A DNA stretch of 64,000 nucleotides. Source: Venturia oleaginea. Lineage: Eukaryota; Ascomycota; Dothideomycetes; Venturiales; Venturiaceae. This document shows positions 43,659 to 53,237 of the stretch, piece by piece. Within the stretch, counting starts at the first letter, position 1, and every line of letters begins with the position of its first letter. The stretch covers positions 496,001 through 560,000 of the forward strand of contig JABMLP010000013.1 in NCBI GenBank assembly GCA_013176395.1, in the 5' to 3' direction. The notes beneath the pieces were generated by a model. The model saw only the letters and a program-made list of their open reading frames with translations. It did no database searches and was not told the origin of the DNA. A program made the position numbers and the translations under genes.

Positions 43659-45229
43659 CGAGACTGTGAGTTTTCCGAACTCGGGGTGTATGGGGCTGAT
43701 CCGAAGCCGTAGCTTGTGGTGCTAGAAGAGGCGGTAGAACCTGAGCGTTCTTCAGGGCCTTGAGTGATCCGGGGAGTCTGGACGTTCTGTGGATACGCTC
43801 CCGATGCTCCTGACATACTCATATTGCTAAAGCTCATAGGGGGAATGAAGTTTCGAGCTCCGGAGTTGCCAAACTGCATGGGGTCACTGGCGAACTGGTT
43901 GGGAGTAGTGAACTGATTGGAGGGGCGTCCACGCTGGGCTTTCTTAGGGCATACGGCGGCGATGTGCTTCTGACCATTAGGCATAATTACTACGGGCTCT
44001 CCGCAGTATCCGCAACGGTTGTTGGTCTTTCGCCATTGGATATTGGCGGCTTTCTCTTCCAGGGTCCAGGATGCAATTGGTTTCATCTGGAGAGACGGGA
44101 GGCAGATACCTATGTCGGCGCCGGCACTACCGTTGAGGTTCATAACTGAAATGTCCATGGCATCTCCGAAAGCGTGAGAATTGGCGGGGGAGACTAGGAA
44201 TGCGCGTTGGGACGCAGAGGGAGCGGTAGCTGATGTAGATGATCCTGAGAATACGGGAGCTTTTCGAGCTCGAGAGATTTTCTCGAATTGTTTCATGTTG
44301 GCTTCGCAGTTGTGGCACAGATCGATTAACTCCTCCAGTTTCTTTGTCGTAGGGACGTGAATCATTGCTCCGCTGAGTTCTGCGCTCAGGCCGTTGCGAA
44401 AGTTGACAATCATAAGTTGTTCCAAAGGGTTTGCGGGTTCTGAGACGTGAGGGAGGGTGATTCCGGCTTCTTGGAGTAGGCGTCGGAAGTCTGCGGCGTA
44501 AGTAGCAAATGTTCGGTTTGCCATCTTGTGGTTCTGCAGCTTATTCATAGCATCTTGAGTATCGAAACGAGGAGCGTAGCTGTCGTTGAGTTTTGAGATA
44601 AATTCGTCGAGGGATTCAAAAGGCCATGAATTCGTAGTTTCGTTGTAGTATGGGCGAATTGTGGATTTGCACTTGTCGTCAAGTCGATTGAAGGCGTAAG
44701 TAACTTGTGAGTTTACTGAAGGGAATGCTTTGGAGTCTGCGCTGAGTTTTATCCGGAGGTCTAAGAGCCAGCTCTTGTATTGGTTTTTATCTCCTTCAAA
44801 GATAGAGATGTCGCCTTGGGTTGGTCGAGGGGCGGAGATTTCGCGAGAAGTAACGCCCTGTAGTTCTGCTCGAAGGGCGCGAGCTTCGTTCTCAGAGGCT
44901 TCGAGCTTGAGTTCTTGAATTGAACGGGACATGGTATCCTGGTCTCGCTGGGCTGTGTTGAACATATGGGAGATGGTAGCTAAAAGCTGGAGGAGTGGGA
45001 GCGCCGAAGCGCGGTCGAGAGTAACGTGTGAGACTGGGACGTATTCATTTTCGTTGACTGAGGCTTCGTCCGCCGGGGTTGCAAAGGTAGCTTGGATCTT
45101 CTGAGTAAGGGTTGCTGCGAGTCTAGGGGTTATAGAGAAGTCGTAGAAGGCTAGGGGGTTTTCGAGAGTACTGTTTTCGAGGGTGGTAGTATCGTCCGCA
45201 AGGGAGGGAAGGTCGAGAATTCGGGGCAT
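43655..45229 (-). CDS. Gag-like protein of the gypsy element
   Basis: An intact 524-codon frame. The capsid-like core has 'FEGDKNQYKSWLLDLRIKL', 'FNRLDDKCKSTIRPYY', 'YAADFRRLLQEAG' and 'NFRNGLSAEL'. A variant zinc knuckle follows ('CGYCGEPVVIMPNGQKH...C'). The C-terminal part is rich in Ser, Asn and Gln. The start is the ATG at 45229 ('MPRILDLPSLADDTT'), 73 bp inside the 5' LTR. It would form the virus-like particle core. Confidence 0.85.
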   Translation of the reverse strand: MPRILDLPSLADDTTTLENSTLENPLAFYDFSITPRLAATLTQKIQATFATPADEASVNENEYVPVSHVTLDRASALPLLQLLATISHMFNTAQRDQDTMSRSIQELKLEASENEARALRAELQGVTSREISAPRPTQGDISIFEGDKNQYKSWLLDLRIKLSADSKAFPSVNSQVTYAFNRLDDKCKSTIRPYYNETTNSWPFESLDEFISKLNDSYAPRFDTQDAMNKLQNHKMANRTFATYAADFRRLLQEAGITLPHVSEPANPLEQLMIVNFRNGLSAELSGAMIHVPTTKKLEELIDLCHNCEANMKQFEKISRARKAPVFSGSSTSATAPSASQRAFLVSPANSHAFGDAMDISVMNLNGSAGADIGICLPSLQMKPIASWTLEEKAANIQWRKTNNRCGYCGEPVVIMPNGQKHIAAVCPKKAQRGRPSNQFTTPNQFASDPMQFGNSGARNFIPPMSFSNMSMSGASGAYPQNVQTPRITQGPEERSGSTASSSTTSYGFGSAPYTPSSENSQSR

Positions 45230-45301
45230 AGTTGGTGAGGTTTGTCGGATGCGTGGACAATAGCAGCCCGACTTTTATCGTGAAAAGGGATCCTTACAAA
45301 C

Positions 45302-45505
45302 TGTCACGTTTGACCTTGGACTTGACTTGGAAGCATGACTTGAATTCTATGGGATGTGCGAAGTTGTAAGGATGAGGAGCTAACTAAGAGATAGAGACGA
45401 GTCTAAGTACTTGCGACCAGTCTCGCGCTAGACCTGATCGAGCAGAACCACCACATTTAACTACATTTAACTGCATTCGAATACCAACATAGTTCGATCA
45501 TGACA
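45302..45505 (-). repeat. 5' LTR of the gypsy element
   Basis: 204 bp with the same ends as the LTR at 39404. Its right flank (45506 onward) is a LINE-like element, unlike the other side. Confidence 0.85.
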
Positions 45506-46102
45506 ATAGGAATCTGGTGTAAGGCAACTTTCACAAGCAGAAACATACTTAGGGAACCCATTTATTACGGGACGGTAGCTGGAAAGACGCAGCATACTCG
45601 TAGCCAAAGATTGTTTAGATTCAGTTAAGGAGTGAAGGTATCTACAAACAGAGAACCTCAATGAGGTTCTTTCTCTATACTAGGCTCAATCAGGCTTAGG
45701 CTCTTAGCCTATACCAACCATGGGCCATGCCCATAACACCATTGGCCTTGAGGGATAAGGCGAAACAGATAGACAAAGCTGAGCATTAGAGGGAGACTGT
45801 AGGTAGAAGGATAGCGAAACACGAGGCATTGCCTCTTGAGTCTACATAGCACAGATATACTAGCAGAGTAACCAGTGTCTACAAGAGCCCGCGGGCATTT
45901 GGAGATACTGGTAAGGGGGAAGGAGAGGGCCGAGGGGACAGCTGGTTTTGTTTCAGTGAACGGGGCGAAGTGGGGCGCGGTGGATTACATAATCTATCAC
46001 GTGTCGGCTGTCTGATGAAGTCCTCCTAACCGGACATAGCTGCCTGATCAAGCGGCTGCAACCGAGTAGGATAAAATCAATCAATCAATCAATCAATCAA
46101 TC
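45506..46102 (+). mobile_element. LINE-like element copy 3, 5'-truncated, with solo LTR inside
   Basis: Matches the 3' half of the elements at 933-2183 and 2718-4320, in the plus orientation, and ends in the (TCAA)n tail at about 46073-46102. The 5' part is missing because the gypsy LTR abuts it at 45506. A 176-bp solo LTR interrupts it. Confidence 0.65.
45563..45738 (-). repeat. 176-bp solo LTR with 5-bp target duplication
   Basis: The complement of the LTR at 38531-38706, flanked by CCATT on both sides (45558-45562 and 45739-45743). The empty site is visible in LINE-like copy 2 (complement of 'gccaatgggttccc' near 3067). A solo LTR arises by recombination between two LTRs of one insertion. 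Confidence 0.8.
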
Positions 46103-47229
46103 GCCCTCGATGGCTTCTTGCCCAATCACTCATCCTGAGCCGATTGCTGTGTTTTCATCTTTGCACATGGTTCCAATGCGACCTAGCGCCATTGCCATGG
46201 TCCTTGTCCCGTGACGCCGTATTTCCTTCGTGTTTTAACGCTCAAAACCAGTGTTCATTCCGTAAATCCATCGCTAATTCAATCCACCATCGTGTCCATC
46301 ATTTGTATGTAAATGCTTATCATTTTCGACAGCAACCTTTGCTTTCCATTCTTGATCGTATCCAGCCTCAGGGTTCTCTTGACGGTCGTCTATCCCGGGG
46401 TCACTATCTTCGTGCCTTCGTCCGTACAGAGCCAAGAGAGTCAGGGTTTTCTTCACGGTCGTCTATCCCGGGGTCACTATCTTCGTGCCTTCTTCCGTAC
46501 AGAGCCAAGAGGGTCAGTCCTTCATGCCTTCGTTCCAATTAATCGTGTTCTGCTTATGTTCCTGCTCAGTCCGAGCTTCTCTTTAATCTATTGTGTTGTG
46601 CGATGTGTGTGTTGATGACGTGGCAATGTGGAGATGCAATCTTGTTCTTATCGCCTCATTCCGTGAGGTATTGCTGCGGCAGTGAAGGTGCCAGCTCTGT
46701 GCGGTGACTGAATGGTTCTCTCGAAGTCGTTCTCGTTGCCTCGCTCGACGGAGGGCTTTTGTTCTTGACGCGGCAGTGAGGTGCCAGCTGCAGGTGACTG
46801 CTAGTGTCGCAAAGTCGTTCTCGTAGTGTGGCAGTGAAGGTGCCAGCTGTTCTTGTCTTCTCTTCCGGTGAGGGTCTCTTCCGGTTCGGTTCTTCTTTCT
46901 CGAGGGTCTCTTGATTGCGTATACTGTGTCACCAAACTCAGCCGTTTGCAGTGCCATACAACCTTTCTTTCGGTTGCAACGTCGTGTGTCAGTAAGTCAA
47001 AGGGTGCGTCTCGTCGGCTCGTGCTTCGTGCTTGAGGTTCGTCTCGTTATCTGTCGCTTGAGGTTCTTCGGTGGTGCCTCGCTTCATAGAGGGCTTTATC
47101 GGTCTCTCTGTCAACGCGCAATAAAGCGGTCAGAGGCTTGCGTTGGTAGTTTCAGCGCGAGATACCAGCTCCTCTCGGGATATTGATTCGCCGTCCCGTA
47201 CGGCCAAAAGAGGGTTTGACCTTAGATAA
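46103..47229. other. Non-coding stretch with short direct repeats
   Basis: Contains a 73-bp tandem duplication (46368-46513) and several imperfect copies of 'gcagtgaaggtgccagct' (about 46675, 46772, 46828). The frames present have no recognisable motif. Possibly a worn repeat or a regulatory leader. Confidence 0.4.
46368..46513. repeat. 73-bp tandem duplication
   Basis: Units 46368-46440 and 46441-46513, each containing 'gtcgtctatcccggggtc' and ending in 'agccaagag'. They differ at a few bases. Confidence 0.7.
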
Positions 47230-48517
47230 TGTGACGGCACGGCATATCCATACGAAGGCACAAGACACTTCAGAACATGTCACCGAATTACACTTAGGAT
47301 CTAAGGTAGAGAGGAAAGGGTTTCGTAAGGAAACTCCGACTAACGTAGTCTATAGGCCTATGCGCCATATATGCCTGTGCGCCAACCCTATCAAACGCGA
47401 CGCGTTCCTCTATTACCACACGAGATGGTACCGCCACAACGACAAGAGGCCTTACACCGAGAAGGTAGGCTTGAACTAGCTGTTCAAGCCTACAAAAACG
47501 GCGATTTTCAAAGCTATAGAGCTACCGCGCAAGCCTATGACGTCCCACGAGATACCCTGCAACGCCGTATTGCTGGTACTCAACCACGACTTGGTTCTAC
47601 CGCGAAAAACCGCCTCCTTACACCCACCGAAGAATAGTACCATGTACAGCGTATACTTTCAATGGATGAACGCGGTATGCCACCTACTGTTGCCGCCGTA
47701 CGGACTATGGCAAGCCTTTTAGCCAGTCAACATGGCCAACTCGTCTCTGCAGGCCAATGCTGGGTACGCAACTTTATTAACCGCCACGACGTACTAAAAT
47801 CGAAGTACAACCGCAAGTACGACTACCAGCGAGCAAAATGCGAAGACCTAGACCTAATTCGAGCCCGGTTTGAACGCGTACGACGTACACAAGTTGAGCA
47901 TGGCATCCTCGATGACGATATCTACAATTTTGACGAGACTGGTTTTCAGATGGGGGTAATTTCAACTGCAAAGGTTGTTACAGGAGCAGATAAGGCTGGG
48001 AGACCGAGAACAACGCAGCCAGGCAACCGTGAGTGGGTTACGGTTATTGAGGCTATTTGTGCGAAAGGGTTTCCAATCCCTACGCTCGTTATTTTCGAGG
48101 CAGTAATGCACTAGGCAGCCTGGTATTCAGACGGGATCCTACCACCAGATTGGGCAATTGGCGTGAGCGAGAACGGCTGGACAACTAACGAGATAGGTCT
48201 CTGGTGGCTAGCAGAATACGCCTACTGAGGGGGTTGAAAATGTACCTGCTCAGGTACGGCAACGAGCACCACTAAAGTGCAGCGTATGCCAGTCGCTTGA
48301 GCATAATGCTAGGACCTGCCCAGAGCGTCAAAAACCCAATTAAAATGTATATTACTGTTATAGATGGCGGTGTTGTTGAAATATATACGTTTTTTGTAAG
48401 AATACTCGGTGGGGTTGGCGCACAGGCATATATGGCGCGTAGGCCTATAGACTACGTTAAGTAGAAAGTGCACGAGCCATGACACGTGATTTAATTGTCA
48501 CGTGCTGTGCCGTCACA
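47230..48517. mobile_element. MITE copy split by pogo copy C
   Basis: The ends TGTGACGGCACGGCA (47230) and TGCCGTCACA (48517) match the MITE at 33790. The middle is pogo copy C, inserted at a TA. Only the right flank keeps the CTCAA-type duplication (complement, 48518-48522); the left flank is unrelated. Confidence 0.65.
47343..48457 (+). mobile_element. pogo/Fot1-type transposon copy C, 1.1 kb, internally deleted
   Basis: Inverted terminal repeats of about 46 bp with one mismatch (ACGTAGTCTATAGGCCTA on the left and its complement on the right), flanked by TA (47341-47342 and 48458-48459). The transposase remnant reads plus: psq HTH at about 47443-47570 ('LELAVQAYKNGDFQSYRATAQAYD'), a stop at 47635, CENP-B-type part and the first catalytic aspartate ('YNFDETGFQMGV', about 47930). 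A stop at 48112 and further lesions follow, then a zinc knuckle ('CSVCQSLEHNARTC', about 48280). The second and third catalytic aspartates are missing. Confidence 0.8.
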
Positions 48518-48665
48518 TTGAGGGCATGGCCGAGAACCACAATCTAGGCCATAACGTAATTCACTAGCGAGCGGGCCACACCACCGAGCGGGCCACCGAA
48601 TCGATCATCTCATCTTTGCAAGCTTACACCACCACAACGCCTTTATTAATCAAGACTATCTATTA

Positions 48666-50482
48666 ACGTATTCCACCATCGAGCGGGTCAAAAAGGCTTG
48701 GCACGACCAACTTATGTTACGACTCTTCAATTTAATCGCTATCAACAATAGATTCTAAGTCCGTCGTGCTGCTATCTGATTCAGAAGATATCTTGATATC
48801 TTTTTTACAAGTTCGCGCATTATGCCCAGCTGCGCCGCAGTTCCTACAGCGCCGTTGAATTGGTCGGGCTGTTTCTTGACCACCACTACCACGAGCCTTC
48901 TTTGATCCCTGAGGCGCTATAGACGCCTCTGCAGCTACCTGCGCTGCTGCAGTCCCATACTCAATAGTACCACCTTGCTGGATCCACTTCCTTTTGCGCC
49001 ATTTTCGGTTCGTTGTTACTGCTAATTGCTCTTCAAGCTCGCGGTTACGCGCAACAAGCAGAGCGTTTTGGCGTAGCATCAATTCAGCGCCCTTAACAAG
49101 CTGGGAAAAGCCTGCCTGCGCAGTAACTGGTGACCGAGTAAAAGACTCGCTTACGAGCTTGGATTGGGATCCAAATTCATAAGTATTACTTGGAGTCTTG
49201 GACTGCCACGGCGTTTCTGGGAGATGGGTTTCTAGCGGGGTTCGTAGCCGTACTTCAAGGCGATCCAACACCACCTGCGCGTCGATAGGGACTAGCCCTA
49301 CTGCCTCAAAAGCCTTTTGACAGTTCTCTTCTGTAAGCACGTCGAAAAACGCGTCTTTGAAGGCCGGGAGGAAGCCTTCCTTGTTGATATGGTACACGCG
49401 TCGGCGTGCCAAGTCCCGGACGCGTTGGGAGTACTTGCGCTTCAACGGCGAGAAGCAGACCACGTCAAGGGGCTGGAGTATATGCGACGAGTGCGATGGC
49501 ATGCAGAGGGTTATAATCTTGTTTTCGAGGCAGTAGTCCTTGAAATCCTGGCTGAGATGGCTCTCATGGCCGTCCAAAATAAGCAGCCTGTATACCCCCC
49601 CACCTGCCGCGCCTTTGTATACGCGTTAAAGTGCTTCAACCACTCAAGACCAAGCGCGTTATTTGTCCAGCCGTTCTCAGAGACCGAGAGCTTCCAATTC
49701 CGTGGTATATCTGCCTCCTCATACCACGCAGAGATATGAACGCGTCCTTTGTAGATAATGAAGGGCGGGGTCGCATACCCAGCGGCGCAGATGCTCTGGA
49801 TAACTGTAACCCACTCGCGATCGCCTGGCTGGATTAAATTAGGCCGTGTACGTCTTTCAGAAGCTGTGACGACCTTCATTGACCCAATAACGCCCATCTG
49901 GAAGCCAATCTCGTCAAAGTTGTGCGTATCCTTGTCGTGGATACCGTACTTTGCCTTGGTGTCTGTAACGAGCTTGAACCACGCGCCAATAATCTCTGGA
50001 TCTTCCTGTAGTATCCTCTGCCTATCCTTAGCTCGATTGAAGGCCATCTTGAGCTCATCTGAGCGCGTTATGAACCTCTCAGCCCAGTTTTTCCCTACTG
50101 GCTCTCCACCGCGTACACTCAGTAGTTTATCCGCCATATCTACTACCTCACACAGCCGGGGCGCGAATCCTCGCGAATCGAGGTCGAGGATGTATTGGAC
50201 AATTGTATGCTCTTCAGTCGTAGTGAGCTTGTGTCGGGCGTTGCGAGTATCTAGGCGATACGTAATTCCGTTATATCGCCTAGTTAATGTTGAAGGAGGT
50301 ATATCAAACGCCTCAGCAGCGCGCCGGAGGCTTCGGAATTGGTGGGTATTGTAGGCAGAAAGGGCAAGCTGGATTCTGCCTTCTCTGTTAGATGATTGCG
50401 CGTTTTGTTGTTGAGACATATTGTGTTGATAAGGGAGCAGCTGGTCTTGGCATAAACTGACCCGCTCGATGGTGGAATACGT
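48666..50482 (-). mobile_element. pogo/Fot1-type transposon copy E, 1.8 kb, nearly intact
   Basis: Terminal repeats ACGTATTCCACCATCGAGCG on the left and the complement at the right end, extending to 25 bp; TA duplicated (48664-48665, 50483-50484). It is the only copy with all three parts of the DDE core. The element is nested in copy D. Confidence 0.85.
48732..50419 (-). pseudogene. pogo transposase of copy E, one apparent frameshift
   Basis: Frame 1 (50419 to about 49600) has the psq HTH ('EGRIQLALSAYNTHQFRSL'), the CENP-B HTH ('VGKNWAERFITRSDELKMAFN'), the first catalytic D ('HNFDEIGFQMGV') and 'GDREWVTVIQSICAAGY'. Frame 2 (about 49577 to 48732) has the second D ('DGHESHLSQDF') and the third ('PLDVVCFSPLK'), then the basic stretch and zinc knuckle ('CRNCGAAGHNARTC'). 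The frames meet in a run of seven C (49595-49601, G on the coding strand), where a one-base slip would join them. All three catalytic aspartates are present, so this could be a recently active copy or a sequencing error in a homopolymer. Confidence 0.78.
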
Positions 50483-50493
50483 TATACAGAAGA

Positions 50494-51412
50494 TTATCGA
50501 TATTTAGGGCAATCGCTCGCAGCATGGTCAAAGCCCTTACATACAAAACAACTAGGTAAACCAAAGCAATCCCCTTGACTTGCACTACTTGATGACGAGG
50601 CTGTTGCAACAACTGTTTGCTGTATAGGAGCAACACTTGCCTGTATAGGCTGCTGTACAGTATTCTCCATCAGGCCTTGTGCCTCTGCAACTGTAAGTGT
50701 TATTTTCTTTGAGATCTGCTTTTTTTTGACTGCTCTCTTCCTCTTTTGCCTCTCATTCGCTGCTCTCAATTTCTCATTCTCATCTGCCAACAGTCGCTTC
50801 AATTGCTGTAACCCACTCCCGATCGCATGGCTGTAATTGAGGTGGCTTGCCCCGTCGATCTGAGGTAGTAACGACGCGTGAGGTGCTTGCAATACCCATT
50901 GCAAAGCCAGTCTCATCGAAGTTATAGATATCCTCCTCTTGAATGCCGTATTTCTGAATTGTATTTCTCACAAGCCGAAACCAGGCTCCGATAAGCTCTG
51001 GATCTTCGCATTGAGCACGCTGATAATCGTACTTGCGATTGAATCTCGATTGCAGGGTAGGCTGTCGCTTGATGAACCTGGCAGACCAGTTGATACCGAT
51101 TGAGGCTGAGGGACCGACGCGTTGTTGAAGCAGTAATTTCGCCGCATTCTGTACTGCACAGACTCGAGCAGGATAGCCTCGATTATCCATTGAGATAATC
51201 CATTGAGTTAAGACTTCTTCCTCTGTGGGAGTAAGTTTGTGGCTGTTTGCGCGCGTTTCGACGCGTGCAACGCGTCCAGAGAGGCGATATTTGAGGGTAC
51301 TGTATGGTACATTATAAGCTAATGCAGCTTGGCAAATAGTTGTGATTTGGCCTTTTTGATAGGCTTGAAGAGCAAGAAGTAATCGGCCTTCTTGCTGGGC
51401 TTTAGAAGGCAT
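50494..51412 (-). pseudogene. pogo transposase remnant of copy D (DDE core deleted)
   Basis: Frame 1 (51412-50780) has the psq HTH ('EGRLLLALQAYQKGQITTI'), the CENP-B HTH ('GINWSARFIKRQPTLQSRFN') and the first D ('YNFDETGFAMGI'), up to 'CDREWVTAIEA'. Frame 2 (50916-50494) supplies the C-terminal coiled region ('LKRLLADENEKLRAANERQK'), a lysine-rich stretch and a zinc knuckle ('CFVCKGFDHAASDC'). An internal deletion of the DDE core near 50800 also changed the frame. Confidence 0.75.
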
Positions 51413-51501
51413 GAGGTGGTGGTGTAGAGGCTTGCAAAGATGAAATGATCGATTCGGTAGCCCGCTCGGTGGTGTGGCCCGCTCGCTAGTGAATTACGTT
51501 A

Positions 51502-51630
51502 GCCTGTGACAACTATCACGTGAGCGTGTATATGATCTGAGGATCGTATATTGGATTGCATTTGACGTCCAACCTATACTATAACTAAGGGTACCAGCCC
51601 CTAACAACTATAATACTATTAATTATAGTA
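51502..51630. repeat. Part of the segment also found at 33628-33755
   Basis: Complement of 33628-33755; it lies between pogo copies D and F. Confidence 0.7.
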
Positions 51631-52677
51631 GCGTATTCCACCACCGAGCCGGCCACACCACCGAGCCGGCCACTTTTCCTTGGCACGACCAACTCATATT
51701 ACGCCTCTTCAATTTTATCGCTATCAACAATAGATTCCAAGTCTGTCGTGCTGCTACCTGATTCAGAAGATATCTCAATATCCTTTTTACACGTTTGCGC
51801 AATGTGCCCAGTCGCTCCGCAGTTCCCACAGCGCTGTAAAGCTGGCCGGGCTGTTTCTTGATCACTACCACGAGCCTTCTTTGATTTCTGAGGCGCTACA
51901 GACGCCTCAGCAGCTACCTGCGCTGCTGCAGTCCCGTACTCTATAGTACCACCTTGCTGGATCCACTTCCTTTTGCGCGATTTTCGCTTCGTCATTACTG
52001 CCAATTGCTCTTCAAGCTCGTGGTTTCGTGCATTAAGTAGAGCGTTCTGGTGCAGCATCAATTCAGCGCCCTTGACAAGCTGAGAGAAGCCAGTCTGCGC
52101 AGTAACTGGTGACCGAGTGAAAGATTCGCGTACAAGCTTTGATTGAGATCCAAATTCTTGAGTATTGCTTGGAGTCTTCGACTGCCACGGCGTCTCCTGC
52201 GGTGGGGGTGCTGGTGGGGTACGTAGCCGTACTTCAAGGCGATCCAATACCACCTCCGCGTTAATAGGGACTAGCCCTACCATCTCAAAAGCCTTTCGAC
52301 AGTTCTCTTCTGTAAGCACGTCGAAAAACGCGTCTTTGAAGGCCGGGAGGAAGCTTTCTTTGTTGATATGGTAGACGCGTGGGCGTGCCAAGTCTCGAAC
52401 TCGTTGAGAGTACTTGCACTTCAACGGCGAGAAGCAGACCACATCAAGCGGCTGGAAGACGATGAATGAGGTGATCAGAGGGCCTTTGGTGTTTGATGTT
52501 GAAGGCTGCAGCAGCGCGCCGTAGGCTTTGAAATTGGCCAGAGGTATAGGCCTGAAGAGCGAGATCAATTCTGCCTTCTTCTTGAACGGCTATCGCGTTG
52601 CGTTGTTGAGACATTGCGTGTTGAAGAGGATAAGGGCTGTGCCAAGGAAAAGTGGCCGGCTCGGTGGTGGAATACGT
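51631..52677 (-). mobile_element. pogo/Fot1-type transposon copy F, 1.05 kb, internally deleted
   Basis: Ends (g/a)CGTATTCCACCACCGAGCC on the left and its complement on the right, TA flanked (51629-51630, 52678-52679). The transposase remnant begins at 52614 with 'MSQQRNAIAVQEEGRIDLAL' and stops after about 60 codons. The C-terminal region, in another frame (to 51699), keeps 'FQPLDVVCFSPLK' (third D), the basic stretch and the zinc knuckle ('CGNCGATGHIAQTC'). The first two catalytic aspartates are deleted. Confidence 0.78.
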
Positions 52678-52679
52678 TA

Positions 52680-53237
52680 TATAGTCCTAACTAATTTTAA
52701 GCCCCCCTTCCCCCAATCGGAGAGATATAAATCCCGTATCTTACGTCAATCACTACAGCGAAGGAAAATAAATATCTTGGTGCTAAGTGGGGAACGGTAA
52801 CAGGAACGGGAGTCTAAGTTCGGTACTATTCCGTAATAGTACCTCCACTTCTCGTGAAGCATAAGACAAGTTTTTTTTCTTCTAGAGCATTATCTAGGTC
52901 GCCTGTCTTCAAATAAAATCAAGACAGTCAGCTATCTATTCTATAAAATCTAAATTCATTGATCTCAGTCACCCCAAACTCAAACTCAAAGCACGGATTG
53001 CAAAAACCTTGGTACGCTGCTATCATCAACCATCACCGCAACCACCCGGCTCATCCATCGCAATCACCGCAGAACCAGAGTTGAATGCCTTGCCAACGTT
53101 TCCCAATTCATCCACCGCCGTTGAGAACAAGACGTAACGGAGGTAAGTTGGCGGAAGAGGACGTCCCAATACCATCAGCAACCTCATAGTGAATCTCAAA
53201 AACCACGATATATGCCATGATACCCTCCCGCCTTCCT
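52680..53237. other. Intergenic between transposon copy F and sugar-porter gene
   Basis: No gene seen. The right part is the 3' flank of the sugar porter. Confidence 0.4.

Larger units (their letters stand above)
39404..45505 (-). mobile_element. Ty3/gypsy chromovirus-type LTR retrotransposon, 6.1 kb
   Basis: Two 204-bp LTRs (39404-39607 and 45302-45505) start TGTCA and end TGACA and differ at very few positions, so insertion was fairly recent. A G-rich polypurine tract (complement of gtacccccca, 39608-39617) borders the 3' LTR. The inside reads on the minus strand: gag, protease, reverse transcriptase, RNase H, integrase with chromodomain. Flanking bases do not match (gtaca on the left, atagg on the right). 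The left flank is a different retrotransposon and the right flank is a LINE-like element. Pol is broken by several stops and frame changes, so this copy is not autonomous. Confidence 0.92.
48554..51499 (-). mobile_element. pogo/Fot1-type transposon copy D, carrying nested copy E
   Basis: Terminal repeats ACGTAATTCACTAGCGAGCG on the left and its complement at the right end, extended by a shared sub-terminal stretch down to 'tttgcaagc'. TA flanks both ends (48552-48553, 51500-51501), and the empty site is seen at 33754-33755. Copy E is inserted near the element's 3' end. Element D without E is about 1.1 kb. Confidence 0.8.
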
